Assembly: GCA_024224435.1 (NCBI GenBank)
Contig: JAAENL010000269.1
Location: 1 to 37,093 of the forward strand
DNA length: 37,093 nucleotides
DNA from: Halieaceae bacterium
GTDB lineage: Bacteria; Pseudomonadota; Gammaproteobacteria; Pseudomonadales; Halieaceae
Direction of reading: 5' to 3'
The stretch's first letter is position 1. Every line of letters begins with the position of its first letter. Made by a program: the position numbers and the translations under genes. Below the pieces are notes generated by a model that was not told where the DNA came from, did no database searches, and worked only from the letters and a program-made list of their open reading frames with translations. This document shows, one piece after another, positions 7,485-16,418 of the stretch.

Positions 7485-9134
7485 ATGAAAGACATACGCA
7501 CGCCACTCTGGACCCATCTGACCAGCGAGCCGCGCAAGACCGGAACCTGGCGCAGCGCCCTGCCGCTTTATCAGAACGAATCGTCACCCTGTCTAGATGC
7601 CTGCCCAGTGAGCGGCCGCGTTGCCGAATGGATCAAACAGGTGAAAGACGGCGACCTGCGCGGTGCATGGGAAACACTGAGTGATAACAACCCGTTCCCG
7701 GCAATCGCCGGGCGTATCTGTCATCACCCCTGTGAAATCGCCTGTAATCGTCGGGATCACGACGAAACCGTGGGCATCTGTAGCCTTGAGAGGTTTGTCG
7801 GCGACATGGCGCTGGATCAGGGCTGGCAATTCCCCTTGCCAACCAAGGAACGTACGCAATCCATCGCTGTTGTCGGCAGCGGCCCCGCCGGGCTGTCCGG
7901 CGCCTATCAATTGCGCCGCCTGGGGTTTCAGGTATCGCTTTACGAGTTGAAGGAAGAACTCGGTGGGCTGATGCGCTATGGCATTCCCTCCTACCGGCTG
8001 GCGCGCGATGTGCTGGACGGTGAGATCAATCGCATCATCGCCATGAACGTCACATTGCATACCCGACACGATGTAACTGATGCATCAGGCCTGCGTGATC
8101 TTCAATCAAAGCATGACGCGGTCTTTCTGGCCACTGGTGCAAGCCGCCCCAAGCCGCTGCCAGGGCTGGACTACACCCAACCATGGGTGGTCGACAGCGC
8201 CATTTTCCTAGCTGCCACTCCAAACGATCAGGCACAAATGACCGGGGCGCATGTCCTGGTGATTGGTGGCGGCAGCGCCGCGATGGACGTGGCACGCTCG
8301 GCGCGGCGACTGGGACGCAAAGTTACGGTTCTATCGTTGGAAGCCGAAGGTCAGTTACCCGCACAAGAGGTCGAAGTCGTGGAAGCGCGTGAAGAAAGTG
8401 TTCTGTTTGTTTCCGGAGCGATGCTTCAACAGGCTGCGTCTGCTGACGGGGTTGTTGAAGCAGGCTGCACCCGTGTGGAATTCGTCCCGGGGGGTACGCC
8501 AGGGTCCTTTTCGGTTGCCCCAATCCAAGGCAGCGATTTCACACTCATGGTCGACACAATCATTCCGGCCATCGGTCAGGATGCCGATCTCGACAGATGG
8601 GCACAGCTACTGGACCCGGACGGCCCGGTCATCAGCACCGATGGCAACTGGCAGACAAGCCGCAAAGGCGTGTTTGCTGGTGGTGATCTGGCCAGCATGA
8701 CGCGCTTTGTCACCGAAGCTGTGGGCATGGGTAAAGATGCGGCCCATGCCATCACGGCAACCCTTGACCGAGATTGCGCGGCACTCACCCCACCCGCTCA
8801 GGCATTTGTAGGCAATGACAGGATCAACACCGCCTATCAGGCCGACCATGCACGCAGCACGCAACCTGTCGTGCCAGCCAGTACGCGCCTAAAATCATTC
8901 GACGAGGTGCAGCAGCCTCTGACCCAGGACCAAGCGCATCAGGAAGCTTCCCGGTGTTTCAGTTGCGGCACCTGCATCTATTGCGACAACTGCTATTTTT
9001 ACTGCCCCGACATGGCAATTACCAAGCTTGAAAACGGCTACTCGGTGGATCCCGATTACTGCAAAGGCTGCGGTCTTTGCGTTGCCGAATGCCCGACCGG
9101 ATCAATTCACATGCAAGAGGATGAACTCACATGA
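7485..9134 (+). CDS. padH: Fused flavoprotein + ferredoxin subunit of phenylglyoxylate oxidoreductase (PadH + PadF-like)
   Basis: A 549-residue electron-transfer subunit built of three parts. Residues 30-105 are a GltD-like iron-sulfur domain with Cys36, 40, 79, 83, 87 and 99. Residues 125-450 hold two dinucleotide-binding folds, GSGPAG (131-136) for FAD and GGGSAAM (261-267) for NAD(P). The C terminus is a PorD-like 2[4Fe-4S] domain, with Cys494, 497, 500 and 503 region and Cys526, 529, 532 and 536. In A. evansii the flavoprotein (PadH) and ferredoxin (PadF) are separate subunits, so this looks like a fusion that couples the TPP-bound 2-oxoacid site to NAD(P). It begins three bases after padE and overlaps padG by four bases. 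The symbol refers to the flavoprotein part. Confidence 0.82.
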   Translation: MKDIRTPLWTHLTSEPRKTGTWRSALPLYQNESSPCLDACPVSGRVAEWIKQVKDGDLRGAWETLSDNNPFPAIAGRICHHPCEIACNRRDHDETVGICSLERFVGDMALDQGWQFPLPTKERTQSIAVVGSGPAGLSGAYQLRRLGFQVSLYELKEELGGLMRYGIPSYRLARDVLDGEINRIIAMNVTLHTRHDVTDASGLRDLQSKHDAVFLATGASRPKPLPGLDYTQPWVVDSAIFLAATPNDQAQMTGAHVLVIGGGSAAMDVARSARRLGRKVTVLSLEAEGQLPAQEVEVVEAREESVLFVSGAMLQQAASADGVVEAGCTRVEFVPGGTPGSFSVAPIQGSDFTLMVDTIIPAIGQDADLDRWAQLLDPDGPVISTDGNWQTSRKGVFAGGDLASMTRFVTEAVGMGKDAAHAITATLDRDCAALTPPAQAFVGNDRINTAYQADHARSTQPVVPASTRLKSFDEVQQPLTQDQAHQEASRCFSCGTCIYCDNCYFYCPDMAITKLENGYSVDPDYCKGCGLCVAECPTGSIHMQEDELT

Positions 9135-10297
9135 ATGCCCCCGCGTTCGCCGACGACATGCAACTGCTGAACGGCAATCACGCAGTGGCCTGGGGGGTGC
9201 GGCTGGCTGGTCCTGATGTGGCACCGCTTTACCCAATCACGCCCCAAACTCCCATCCTTGAAAAGCTGATCGAATTCCAGAGCAGCGGCGCCTTTCAGGC
9301 CGAATTGCTGACCCCCGAATCTGAGCATTCGGCAATGGCCGCAGCAATCGCCGCCTCGGCAACTGGCGCGCGGGTGTTTACCGCAACGTCATCACAGGGT
9401 CTTCTACTGATGCACGAGCTTTTGCACTTTGCGTCTGGCGCGCGAACGCCGATTGTGATGTTCAACGTCAATCGCACCCCCGCCTCACCCTGGGGCTTCT
9501 GGCCAGATCAGATCGACAGTCTGTCACAGCGCGACACCGGCTGGGTGCAGCTCTACTCAGAGAACCCACAGGATTCGCTCGACAGCGTCATTCAGGCCTT
9601 TCGCATTGCCGAGGCCACGAACCTGCCCGTCATGATCAATCACGACGCGTTCTATGTCTCGCATTCGGTCGAGCCGGTCAGCCTGCCCTCCCCTGAAGCG
9701 GTCACAGATTTCCTGCCTCGACAGGCCCGGGACATCCAACTCGGCGATGGCAGTGGACGTTCGCTAGGGGCACCGATTGATCAGGCGTCCTGGAACCGGA
9801 CCCGCCGCGATCTCGATGAAGCAATGAAAACAGTGGAGCAATTTGCAATCGACGCGAGCCAGGTGTGGGAGAAACAGACCGGGCGGGCATCCGCTCCGCT
9901 GGAATTCTACCGCTATCACGATGCCGAAATCGTTTTTGTGACCATGGGCAGTATGTGTGGCACAGCCCGCGAGGCTATCGACCGGTTGCGGACGTCGGGC
10001 ATCAAGGCGGGGCTGTTGAAAGTTCGCCTGTTCCGCCCGCTTCCCAACGAGGCGCTGCGCGACGCCCTGAGAGGTGCCCAACATGCCATCGTACTGGACC
10101 GAAACTATTCACCGGGCACCGGTGGCGTATTGCATCAAGAGCTGAGGTCCGTGCTTTTCGGAACCCAGGACCCACCACGCCTGCACGGATACCTGGCCGG
10201 TGTCGGAGGCCTCAGCGTTCCGGAGGAACGTCTGGAAGCGCTGGCAACAGAAGTCCGCGATACAGTGCCAGCCGCAAATTCGCTCTGGTTGGAGTAA
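9131..10297 (+). CDS. padG: Phenylglyoxylate:acceptor oxidoreductase alpha subunit (PadG-like)
   Basis: A 388-residue alpha subunit of the pyruvate:ferredoxin oxidoreductase superfamily. It opens with LLNGNHAVAWGVRLAG and the conserved YPITPQTPILEKL, then has the ESEHSAMAAAIAASATGARVFTATSSQGL stretch (about residues 73-100) that forms part of the TPP/substrate pocket, and FNVNRTPASPWGFWPDQ. The C-terminal half is the transketolase-C-like domain (VFVTMGSMCGTAREAIDRLR). The start ATG overlaps the preceding stop by ATGA, and the beta gene follows after four bases. Assignment to phenylglyoxylate depends on context with padE, padI and the padBCD genes. Confidence 0.87.
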   Translation: MNAPAFADDMQLLNGNHAVAWGVRLAGPDVAPLYPITPQTPILEKLIEFQSSGAFQAELLTPESEHSAMAAAIAASATGARVFTATSSQGLLLMHELLHFASGARTPIVMFNVNRTPASPWGFWPDQIDSLSQRDTGWVQLYSENPQDSLDSVIQAFRIAEATNLPVMINHDAFYVSHSVEPVSLPSPEAVTDFLPRQARDIQLGDGSGRSLGAPIDQASWNRTRRDLDEAMKTVEQFAIDASQVWEKQTGRASAPLEFYRYHDAEIVFVTMGSMCGTAREAIDRLRTSGIKAGLLKVRLFRPLPNEALRDALRGAQHAIVLDRNYSPGTGGVLHQELRSVLFGTQDPPRLHGYLAGVGGLSVPEERLEALATEVRDTVPAANSLWLE

Positions 10298-10301
10298 GCA
10301 C

Positions 10302-11180
10302 ATGGAAAAGATCGAATATACTGACGAAGGCCAGTTCTTTTCGGGTCATGTGGCCTGTGCCGGATGCGTTGAAGCGCTGTCCATGCGGGTGATTTTGAAC
10401 ACGCTGGGCAAGGATACGGTTGGTGTTGTCGCGCCATCCTGTTCGGCGGTCATCCTTGGTGGTCATCCGATGAGTGCGGCAAAGATTCCCGTGCTGCATG
10501 GTACGTTAGAGTCGGCTGCGGCCTCTGCGAGTGGCGTCAAGCGCGCTTTGAAGGCGCAAGGTCGCGACGACACCACTGTCCTGTGCCTTGCCGGTGACGG
10601 CGGCACCTATGACATCGGGCTTCAGGCACTGTCCTCTGCGGCCGAGCGTAACGAGGATATCCTCTATGTCTGCTTTGACAACGAAGGTTACATGAACACT
10701 GGCGGGCAGAAAAGTTCCTCCACGCCGCGCAATGCCGCCACCGGCAGCACGCCATTTGGGAAAACCACGCGCAAGAAGAACCTGATCGAAATTCTGGCCG
10801 CCCACCGCATCCCATATATCGCCACAGTCAGCCCATCACACCTGAATGATATGGCCGCCAAGATCGCAAAGGCGCAAACAATTGAGGGCACCAAGGTAGT
10901 TATTGTTTTGATCCCCTGCCTTCCCGGTTGGGGAGTGGCCGATAACGACGCTGTTGCCACGGCGCGCCTGGGCGTTGAATCTGGAGTTTTTCCGCTGTTC
11001 GAGATTGAGGACGGCGTTCGCTACACCATGACCAAATCGGACAAAAGCGACGCCATCAATGGGTACCTGAAAAAACAGAAACGCTATCGCCACTTAACCG
11101 AGGCAGATCGCGCCGACCTACAGGCTGAAGTTGATGAAACCTGGTCGCGGTTGCTGGCACAAGCCGAAACAACGGTCTGA
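10302..11180 (+). CDS. padI: Phenylglyoxylate:acceptor oxidoreductase beta subunit (PadI-like)
   Basis: A 292-residue TPP-binding beta subunit. Cysteines at 19, 22 and 47 plus Cys206 (IPCLPGWG) are the four expected [4Fe-4S] ligands of this family. The TPP/Mg2+ motif is GDGGTYDIG from residue 98 with NEGYMNTGGQKSS at 127-139. It carries out the decarboxylation of the 2-oxoacid and passes electrons through its cluster to the flavo-iron-sulfur subunit. I start it at 10302, behind GGAG, four bases after padG. It is the last gene of the unit and converges on the Rrf2 gene 13 bases further on. Confidence 0.87.
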   Translation: MEKIEYTDEGQFFSGHVACAGCVEALSMRVILNTLGKDTVGVVAPSCSAVILGGHPMSAAKIPVLHGTLESAAASASGVKRALKAQGRDDTTVLCLAGDGGTYDIGLQALSSAAERNEDILYVCFDNEGYMNTGGQKSSSTPRNAATGSTPFGKTTRKKNLIEILAAHRIPYIATVSPSHLNDMAAKIAKAQTIEGTKVVIVLIPCLPGWGVADNDAVATARLGVESGVFPLFEIEDGVRYTMTKSDKSDAINGYLKKQKRYRHLTEADRADLQAEVDETWSRLLAQAETTV

Positions 11181-11193
11181 CTGGTTCAATCGA

Positions 11194-11637
11194 TCAGGTC
11201 AGCGCCGGCGAGCCATCGCTTTTGGCCGCCCGAATCCTGCCGCGGCGATCCACTTGTTTCAGCAACGTCGCGATGGTTATGGACCCATAGGTCGCCAGAG
11301 CCATATCGTTGATCTCTTTAGAGATGTCGAACATCACCCATTCCTCGTCCGTCGCCTTGGATGGGTCATTCAATTTGCACGCGCTCGACGTGTCTTCGAA
11401 CAGACTGATGATGTCCAGCAGGGTCAATCGTTTGGCATTGCCAGTAAAACTGTACCCCCCCCCGACGCCACGGATCGACTGAACCAGCCCGGCCCGCCCA
11501 AGACTGATGAACACCTTGGCTAGATGGTGTGAAGAAACACGATACTTTTCGCCGATCTCGGAAGCGGAAATCTGTCGGTCCGGGTTGGCGGCCAATTCCA
11601 TTAGGGCGTAGATTGCCAAGCGGCTGGATTTTTGCAC
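11194..11637 (-). CDS. Rrf2-family transcriptional regulator (BadM-like)
   Basis: A 147-residue Rrf2-type regulator: winged helix-turn-helix over residues 1-70 (QKSSRLAIYALMELA, the recognition segment around VSSHHLAKVFISLGRAGLV, and wing GVGGGYSF at 57-64) followed by the dimerisation helix. Iron-sulfur Rrf2 sensors such as IscR, NsrR and RirA have three conserved cysteines; here only Cys87 is present, so it probably does not bind a cluster. BadM, an Rrf2 repressor of benzoyl-CoA reductase genes in Rhodopseudomonas palustris, is the closest functional precedent. The start is GTG at 11637, with AAAGGA six bases upstream. It lies 38 bases downstream of the GNAT gene and likely shares its transcript. 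It is the only DNA-binding regulator I see in the window. Confidence 0.85.
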   Translation of the reverse strand: MQKSSRLAIYALMELAANPDRQISASEIGEKYRVSSHHLAKVFISLGRAGLVQSIRGVGGGYSFTGNAKRLTLLDIISLFEDTSSACKLNDPSKATDEEWVMFDISKEINDMALATYGSITIATLLKQVDRRGRIRAAKSDGSPALT

Positions 11638-11675
11638 GTTTGATCCTTTCGTGACCCGCCGAGACGCAGGAGCTG

Positions 11676-12164
11676 TTAGTCCTCAAGACTCATTTCAAAC
11701 TGAATGTAAGGCCCCGCGACCATACCTTCGCTACGAAAAAACGACATGTGAAGCGGATCCTCTCGCTGCACCATCGTGCGCACTTTGACAATTCCAATCT
11801 GGCGAAACTCGTCACAAATGGCCGTGAACAGCGCTTCACCAATACCCCTCTGACGACTGTCAGGGTGAACGGAGACCGCAAAAATCCAACCACAGGGTTT
11901 GGAACCGAATTCAAAGCCACGCACTTCTCCGACGATCAGGCCCAGAATGTCACCGTCCTTGCTGTCTGGCGCTTCAGCCACCAGAAAAAACCGTTCCTCG
12001 ACATGGCGCGAGGCGTAACGCTCGAAAACATCTTTCCAATATTCGGGCTTAGGTTGCCCGGTGATCTGGGAGTCCAAATCGACAACCCGGTCAAGATACT
12101 CGAACCCGGCCCGACCGATTTTCACTGCGACGGCAACGTCCATGTCATCAGGTGTCTCACTCAA
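11676..12164 (-). CDS. GNAT-family N-acetyltransferase (possible BadL counterpart)
   Basis: A 162-residue single-domain GNAT. Motif A, which binds the acetyl-CoA pyrophosphate, is VSVHPDSRQRGIGEALF with RQRGIG at residues 104-109, and FFRSEGMVAGPYIQFEM is the C-terminal motif. A TTG at 12164 with GAGGG about six bases upstream gives the longest likely start; an ATG at 12143 is an alternative. It is paired with the Rrf2 regulator and divergent from hcr. In R. palustris the GNAT BadL acts on aminobenzoates and influences benzoate-gene control, so a small-molecule or protein acetylation role in regulating this locus is plausible but not shown by sequence. Confidence 0.82.
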   Translation of the reverse strand: MSETPDDMDVAVAVKIGRAGFEYLDRVVDLDSQITGQPKPEYWKDVFERYASRHVEERFFLVAEAPDSKDGDILGLIVGEVRGFEFGSKPCGWIFAVSVHPDSRQRGIGEALFTAICDEFRQIGIVKVRTMVQREDPLHMSFFRSEGMVAGPYIQFEMSLED

Positions 12165-12252
12165 AAAAATGCCCTCAATCTTTGCAACTGCAAGTTAGTG
12201 AAACAAGCAGCACTTCCAGCCGGTTCGGCGTTCTTAGCGCCATCAATCACTG

Positions 12253-12284
12253 CATTGCAACCGATCCGGGCGCCAGTTGCAATG
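12253..12284. promoter_or_regulatory. Perfect 9-bp inverted repeat with TTGCAA cores upstream of hcr
   Basis: CATTGCAAC and GTTGCAATG form a perfect 9-base inverted repeat separated by 14 bases, between the divergent GNAT and hcrC genes. Further TGCAA sites lie at 12183-12187, 12189-12193 and 12322-12326. TGCA-type half-sites are described for BzdR/BoxR regulators of anaerobic and aerobic benzoyl-CoA pathways, but no such regulator is encoded in the window. The repeat is seen directly; its role is inferred. Confidence 0.4.
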
Positions 12285-12351
12285 ACCTGAGACAATTACG
12301 CAGGCCTTATCACCGGTGTGTTGCAAGTTTTTTCTATGCGACGTCTTCTTT

Positions 12352-12371
12352 ATCGGTATACTAGTACCGAT
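12352..12371 (+). promoter_or_regulatory. Operator-like palindrome upstream of hcrC
   Basis: ATCGGTA-N6-TACCGAT is a perfect 7-base inverted repeat, enclosing the shared core GTAT-ACTA-GTAC at 12356-12367. It ends 40 bases before the hcrC ATG and covers a TATACT -10-like hexamer, so a protein bound here would block the promoter. The following 17 bases (ATTTATATATTTA region) also resemble the site before the hemerythrin gene. Confidence 0.6.
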
Positions 12372-12410
12372 TTATATATTTAGCCATCCGAAAACAAAAG
12401 GGCCGCCACA

Positions 12411-12884
12411 ATGAAGCGAATTGTCTCACTGAAAATCAACGGCAAGACCGTCGACGATGTGGTGCCGGACAATTCCCTGTTGATGGATTTCCTGCGTGAC
12501 AAGCAGGGGCTAACCGGAACCAAAAAGGGCTGTGATGGCGGCGAATGTGGTGCCTGCACGGTATTGATCAACGGGCACCCTCGGCTTGCATGCATCACCC
12601 TGACAGCCAGCTGCGAAGATCAAAAGATTGAGACCATCGAAGGTCAGTCAAAAAGTGGCCGGCTATCCGCACTGCAGCGGGCTTTTCACGAAAACCTGGG
12701 CGCACAATGTGGGTTCTGCACACCCGGAATGATCATGGCCGCCGAAGCGTTACTGCGTAAAACACCAAACCCTGACATCGACCAGATAAAAACCGCCCTC
12801 GGCGGAAACCTGTGCCGCTGTACCGGATATACCAAGATCATCAAATCTGTACAGGCCGCTGCAATGTCAGGGGCCCGCCAATGA
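12411..12884 (+). CDS. hcrC: 4-hydroxybenzoyl-CoA reductase gamma subunit, 2[2Fe-2S]
   Basis: A 157-residue iron-sulfur subunit of the xanthine oxidase family. The plant-type [2Fe-2S] cluster ligands are Cys41, 46, 49 and 61 ([10 protein letters not shown]...C), and the second cluster ligands are Cys100, 103, 135 and 137 (CGFCTPGM and CRCTG). HcrABC removes the para-hydroxyl group of 4-hydroxybenzoyl-CoA, giving benzoyl-CoA, using ferredoxin electrons. The gene order small subunit, molybdenum subunit, FAD subunit and the special HcrB insertion support this identity over aldehyde or CO dehydrogenases. It overlaps hcrA by four bases (ATGA) and lies just downstream of the palindromic operator-like site. 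Confidence 0.9.
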   Translation: MKRIVSLKINGKTVDDVVPDNSLLMDFLRDKQGLTGTKKGCDGGECGACTVLINGHPRLACITLTASCEDQKIETIEGQSKSGRLSALQRAFHENLGAQCGFCTPGMIMAAEALLRKTPNPDIDQIKTALGGNLCRCTGYTKIIKSVQAAAMSGARQ

Positions 12885-15202
12885 ACAAACCCGCAAAAAC
12901 CTCGCTTGTCGGCCGCCCTGCCCCTCTGGTTGACGGGATCGAAAAAGTCACCGGAAAGGCAAAGTTCACCGGCGATCTGAACACCCACGACGCTTTGGTT
13001 GGCCGCATCTTGCGCTCGCCGGTCAGCCATGGCCACATTCTTGGTATCGACACCACCCACGCCGAGGCACTTGACGGCGTTGAAGCTGTCATCACCGGAA
13101 AGGACTGCGACAAAACCTATGGCGTGATCCCGATCGCGATGAATGAATACCCGATGGCGCGTGACCGCGTGCGCTATCGCGGCGAACCGGTCGCCGCAGT
13201 TGCGGCGCGCGACGCCGAGACCGCCGCAAAGGCGCTGGACCTGATCGAACTCGACATCGAAGAGCTGACCGCATGCTACACACCAACTGAGAGCCGCGCA
13301 GCGGACGCACCGCGGCTGCATGATAACAAACCCGGCAATCTCGAACGGGAAGTGCATCACACGTTTGGCAGCACCACAGACGGGTTTGTCGAGGCCGACC
13401 TGATACGCGAAGAGACTTTCGATTGCGCCGAGATCAATCATGCCCAGATGGAGCCGCACGCTGCGCTGGCCGAGTACGACGCCGAACGCGACCGTCTGAC
13501 CCTGCATTCAGTCACCCAAGTTCCATTTTACGTGCATCTGACATTGGCGCGCTGTCTCGACATGGACAGCTCGAAAATTCAGGTTGTGAAACCGTTCGTC
13601 GGCGGCGGTTTCGGCGCCCGAACCGAAACGCTGAATTTCGAAATTGTAACGGCCTTGTTGGCCCACCGAACCGGTGGCAAGGTCATGATGCAACTTAGTC
13701 GTGAAGAGACCTTTCTCACCCATCGCGGTCGCCCAAATACCCAAGTCAAACTCAAGATCGGCCTAGCCAAAACCGGCAAAATCACCGCCGTGGATTGCGA
13801 AGTTTTGATGAGCGGCGGTGCCTATGCCGGGTACGGGCTAGTCACCATCCTTTATGCTGGCGCCTTGCTGCAAGGGCTTTATGACATCACCAACATCAAA
13901 TATGACGGCTATCGGGTTTACACCAATCACCCGCCCTGTGGCGCAATGCGTGGCCATGGCACGGTTGACGTCCGGCATTCGTTTGAAGCCATTCTTGACC
14001 GTATGGCGCGTGATCTGAACCTCGATCCTTTCACGGTTCGGCGCGCAAACCTTTTGCAGGCACCAATGTTCACGTCCAACGGACTTATGGTGAATTCCTA
14101 CGGTCTCGACGAGTGTCTGGACAAGGTTGAACACGCCAGCGACTGGGCCAAACGCAAAGGTAAACTGGGCAAGGGTCACGGGCTGGGTATGGCTTGTTCT
14201 CACTATGTGTCAGGTGCGGCCAAGCCGGTGCACTGGACCGGAGAGCCACACGCAGTTGTCTCGATGAAGCTCGACTTTGATGGTGGCATCACTGTCTTTA
14301 CCGGCGCGTCGGATATTGGTCAGGGTTCCAGCACAGTTGTCGCCCTTGCTGCTGCCGAAGTGATCGGCATCGACCTGGCCCGAATCCGGATTGTTGCCAA
14401 TGACAGCGTTGTCACCCCAAAGGATAACGGCTCTTACTCAAGCCGCGTAACATTCATGGTTGGCAATGCAGCAATCGAAGCGGCCCGCGCGATGCGGGCC
14501 AAATTGATCGACGCGGCAGCCGAGCTTTTGGACACCGACCCGGACAGCGTTAAATGCGAGGGTGAATCCTTCTTTGTCCAAGGAAGTTCGCAATCCGAGT
14601 TGGGATTTCACGAAGTTGCCATCGCGGCTCTGGCAAAGGAGGGCACGATCAACGTCAAAGGCACCTTCACCACGCCGGTCGAAGCACAGGGCGGCAAACA
14701 TCGCGGCGGCGCGGTCGGCTCAACCATGGGGTTCTCCTATGCCGCACAGGTAGTTGAAGTGAGCGTAGACGAGGACACAGGCCAGATCAGCGTTGATCAG
14801 GTTTGGGCCGCTCTCGATTGTGGTTTCGCCATCAACCCGCTGGCCGTTGAAGGCCAGATCGAAGGCTCAGTCTGGATGGGAATGGCACAGGGGTTATGCG
14901 AAGAAACAAATTACCTCAGAGGCTTACCAACACATACTAATCTAACTGATTACCGCTTCCCGACAATCGAGGACTCGCCTCCAATCGACGTTCAGATTGT
15001 TGAAAGCATCGACCCGCTGGGCCCGTTTGGTGCCAAAGAAGCTGGCGAAGGCGCGCTGTCAGGATTTCCCCCCGCACTGGCCAATGCAGTGGCCGATGCA
15101 ATTGGTCTCGACGCAAATTTCTTGCCGCTCACACCGGATCGGGTCCTTGAGGCGCTGATCAAACTGCGCCGGGCCAAACGCCGCAAGGAGGCCAACACAT
15201 GA
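12881..15202 (+). CDS. hcrA: 4-hydroxybenzoyl-CoA reductase alpha subunit, molybdenum-binding
   Basis: A 773-residue molybdopterin subunit of the xanthine oxidase family, close to the length known for Thauera HcrA. It opens with [33 protein letters not shown] and [18 protein letters not shown] are cofactor-binding regions, and [22 protein letters not shown] belongs to the cytosine-dinucleotide site; [21 protein letters not shown] near the C terminus holds the conserved active-site glutamate region. It catalyses reductive dehydroxylation of 4-hydroxybenzoyl-CoA to benzoyl-CoA. I start it at 12881, overlapping hcrC by ATGA, because the family N terminus begins there. A longer upstream frame is shadow sequence inside hcrC. 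Confidence 0.9.
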   Translation: MNKPAKTSLVGRPAPLVDGIEKVTGKAKFTGDLNTHDALVGRILRSPVSHGHILGIDTTHAEALDGVEAVITGKDCDKTYGVIPIAMNEYPMARDRVRYRGEPVAAVAARDAETAAKALDLIELDIEELTACYTPTESRAADAPRLHDNKPGNLEREVHHTFGSTTDGFVEADLIREETFDCAEINHAQMEPHAALAEYDAERDRLTLHSVTQVPFYVHLTLARCLDMDSSKIQVVKPFVGGGFGARTETLNFEIVTALLAHRTGGKVMMQLSREETFLTHRGRPNTQVKLKIGLAKTGKITAVDCEVLMSGGAYAGYGLVTILYAGALLQGLYDITNIKYDGYRVYTNHPPCGAMRGHGTVDVRHSFEAILDRMARDLNLDPFTVRRANLLQAPMFTSNGLMVNSYGLDECLDKVEHASDWAKRKGKLGKGHGLGMACSHYVSGAAKPVHWTGEPHAVVSMKLDFDGGITVFTGASDIGQGSSTVVALAAAEVIGIDLARIRIVANDSVVTPKDNGSYSSRVTFMVGNAAIEAARAMRAKLIDAAAELLDTDPDSVKCEGESFFVQGSSQSELGFHEVAIAALAKEGTINVKGTFTTPVEAQGGKHRGGAVGSTMGFSYAAQVVEVSVDEDTGQISVDQVWAALDCGFAINPLAVEGQIEGSVWMGMAQGLCEETNYLRGLPTHTNLTDYRFPTIEDSPPIDVQIVESIDPLGPFGAKEAGEGALSGFPPALANAVADAIGLDANFLPLTPDRVLEALIKLRRAKRRKEANT

Positions 15203-16164
15203 CCGAAGCCCTCCCACAGTTCACGCTTGTGCGTCCCGAAACCCTGGATGATGCTCTGATCGCCCTTCAAGCAACACCAGACGCGGCGCTCTCGGCGGGA
15301 GGGACCGACTTGATCGTGCGCCTGCGCAAGAGTCTTGTTGGGTCCGATACACTGATCGATCTGACCGGTATCAAAGCAATGAACAGCATCGATCCAAACG
15401 AAAATGGATTGCGCATCGGGGCCGGTGTGACACTGGACCAGATTGAACATTCCGACCTGATTGCCCAAACCTATCCGGCGGTTGTTAAAGCAGCTGCATC
15501 AGTGGCAGGGCCAAGCCACAGGCAGGTGGCAACCCTTGGCGGCAATCTCTGTCTCGACACCCGTTGTGTCTATTTAAACCAAAGCCACTGGTGGCGAAAA
15601 GCAAATGATTTTTGCCTGAAGTACCAAGGTGATACCTGTCACGTGGCACCAAAAGGCAATCGTTGCCGGGCCGCCTTCAGCGGCGATCTTGCACCAGCTC
15701 TTTTGGTACATGATGCCGAAGTTGAAATCGCCGGGCCAACCGGGTTTCGGCGCGAGCCGCTTGGTGACCTCTACGTCGAAGACGGCGCCACGCATCTAAC
15801 ACTTGAGCCAGGCGAAATCCTGGTTGCGGTGAATTTGCCTGCATCCATCCGGACCTCAGATTACGAAAAGATCCGGGTCCGCAAAACCGTCGATTTCCCG
15901 TTGGCCGGCGTCGCCGTTGCCTGTGATACGAGCCAGGAGCCCCCGCGCCTTTGGGTGGCCGTGACCGGGACCAATTCGCGGCCCTTTTTGCTCGACCCAC
16001 CCGACGATCCAATGCTTTCCCCGGCGGATGAAGCATTCTTTATAGCCTTGCAAAAACAAGTGCAAAAGGCAGTATCGCCACAACGCACGACGATGATCGC
16101 TCCACACTACCGGCGCCTTTCTGTTGCGGCGCTGGCGGTTCGCCTAGCCAGGCGAATACTTTGA
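15199..16164 (+). CDS. hcrB: 4-hydroxybenzoyl-CoA reductase beta subunit, FAD and extra [4Fe-4S]
   Basis: A 321-residue FAD subunit. [13 protein letters not shown] (31-43) and VATLGGNLC (110-118) are the FAD pyrophosphate motifs of the CO-dehydrogenase flavoprotein family. After that motif comes a roughly 40-residue insertion with Cys123, 139, 147 and 156. This insertion carries an additional low-potential [4Fe-4S] cluster and distinguishes 4-hydroxybenzoyl-CoA reductase from other members of the family, so it is the strongest single identifier of the operon. It relays electrons between ferredoxin and the molybdenum site. It overlaps hcrA by ATGA and the next gene by TTGA. Confidence 0.94.
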   Translation: MTEALPQFTLVRPETLDDALIALQATPDAALSAGGTDLIVRLRKSLVGSDTLIDLTGIKAMNSIDPNENGLRIGAGVTLDQIEHSDLIAQTYPAVVKAAASVAGPSHRQVATLGGNLCLDTRCVYLNQSHWWRKANDFCLKYQGDTCHVAPKGNRCRAAFSGDLAPALLVHDAEVEIAGPTGFRREPLGDLYVEDGATHLTLEPGEILVAVNLPASIRTSDYEKIRVRKTVDFPLAGVAVACDTSQEPPRLWVAVTGTNSRPFLLDPPDDPMLSPADEAFFIALQKQVQKAVSPQRTTMIAPHYRRLSVAALAVRLARRIL

Positions 16165-16418
16165 GTAACGAGGTCCCTGGAACCTATTGGATGGCCGCTG
16201 ACGGATTGCACGTCGACACACGCGGGCTCCCCCCGCCGGACCCGCTGGTCGCAGTGCTTTGGCACATCACGCAACCAGAACGAAACGGCCCTGTGATTGC
16301 GCATTTTGACCGTGATCCAGTGTATCTGCTTCCTGAACTGGCCGAACGAGGCTGGTCCTATGAGTACGGCGCGCCAGATTCGGATGAAGTGCGCCTGACT
16401 CTGAGACCTGCCCCATGA
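16161..16418 (+). CDS. DUF2249 domain protein
   Basis: An 85-residue protein that is almost entirely a DUF2249 domain: LHVDTRGLPPPDPLVAVL at the N terminus, then HFDRDPVYLLPELAERGWSYEY and VRLTLRP. The start is TTG, overlapping the hcrB stop, so translation is coupled to hcrB. DUF2249 proteins often sit with hemerythrins and heme-copper-oxidase-like membrane proteins in denitrifiers, and the same neighbours are seen here. Their biochemical function is not established. A role in protecting or maturing redox enzymes is only suggested by this company. Confidence 0.82.
   Translation: MSNEVPGTYWMAADGLHVDTRGLPPPDPLVAVLWHITQPERNGPVIAHFDRDPVYLLPELAERGWSYEYGAPDSDEVRLTLRPAP

Noticed and set aside
11177-11202. 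Possible bidirectional terminator between padI and the Rrf2 gene (CTGAC...GTCAG)
   Set aside because: Only a six-base imperfect stem with an 14-base loop and no T-run.
12686-13507. A 273-codon minus-strand open frame inside hcrC/hcrA
   Set aside because: It is antisense to strongly conserved hcr coding sequence and has no family pattern; long antisense frames are common in GC-rich genes.
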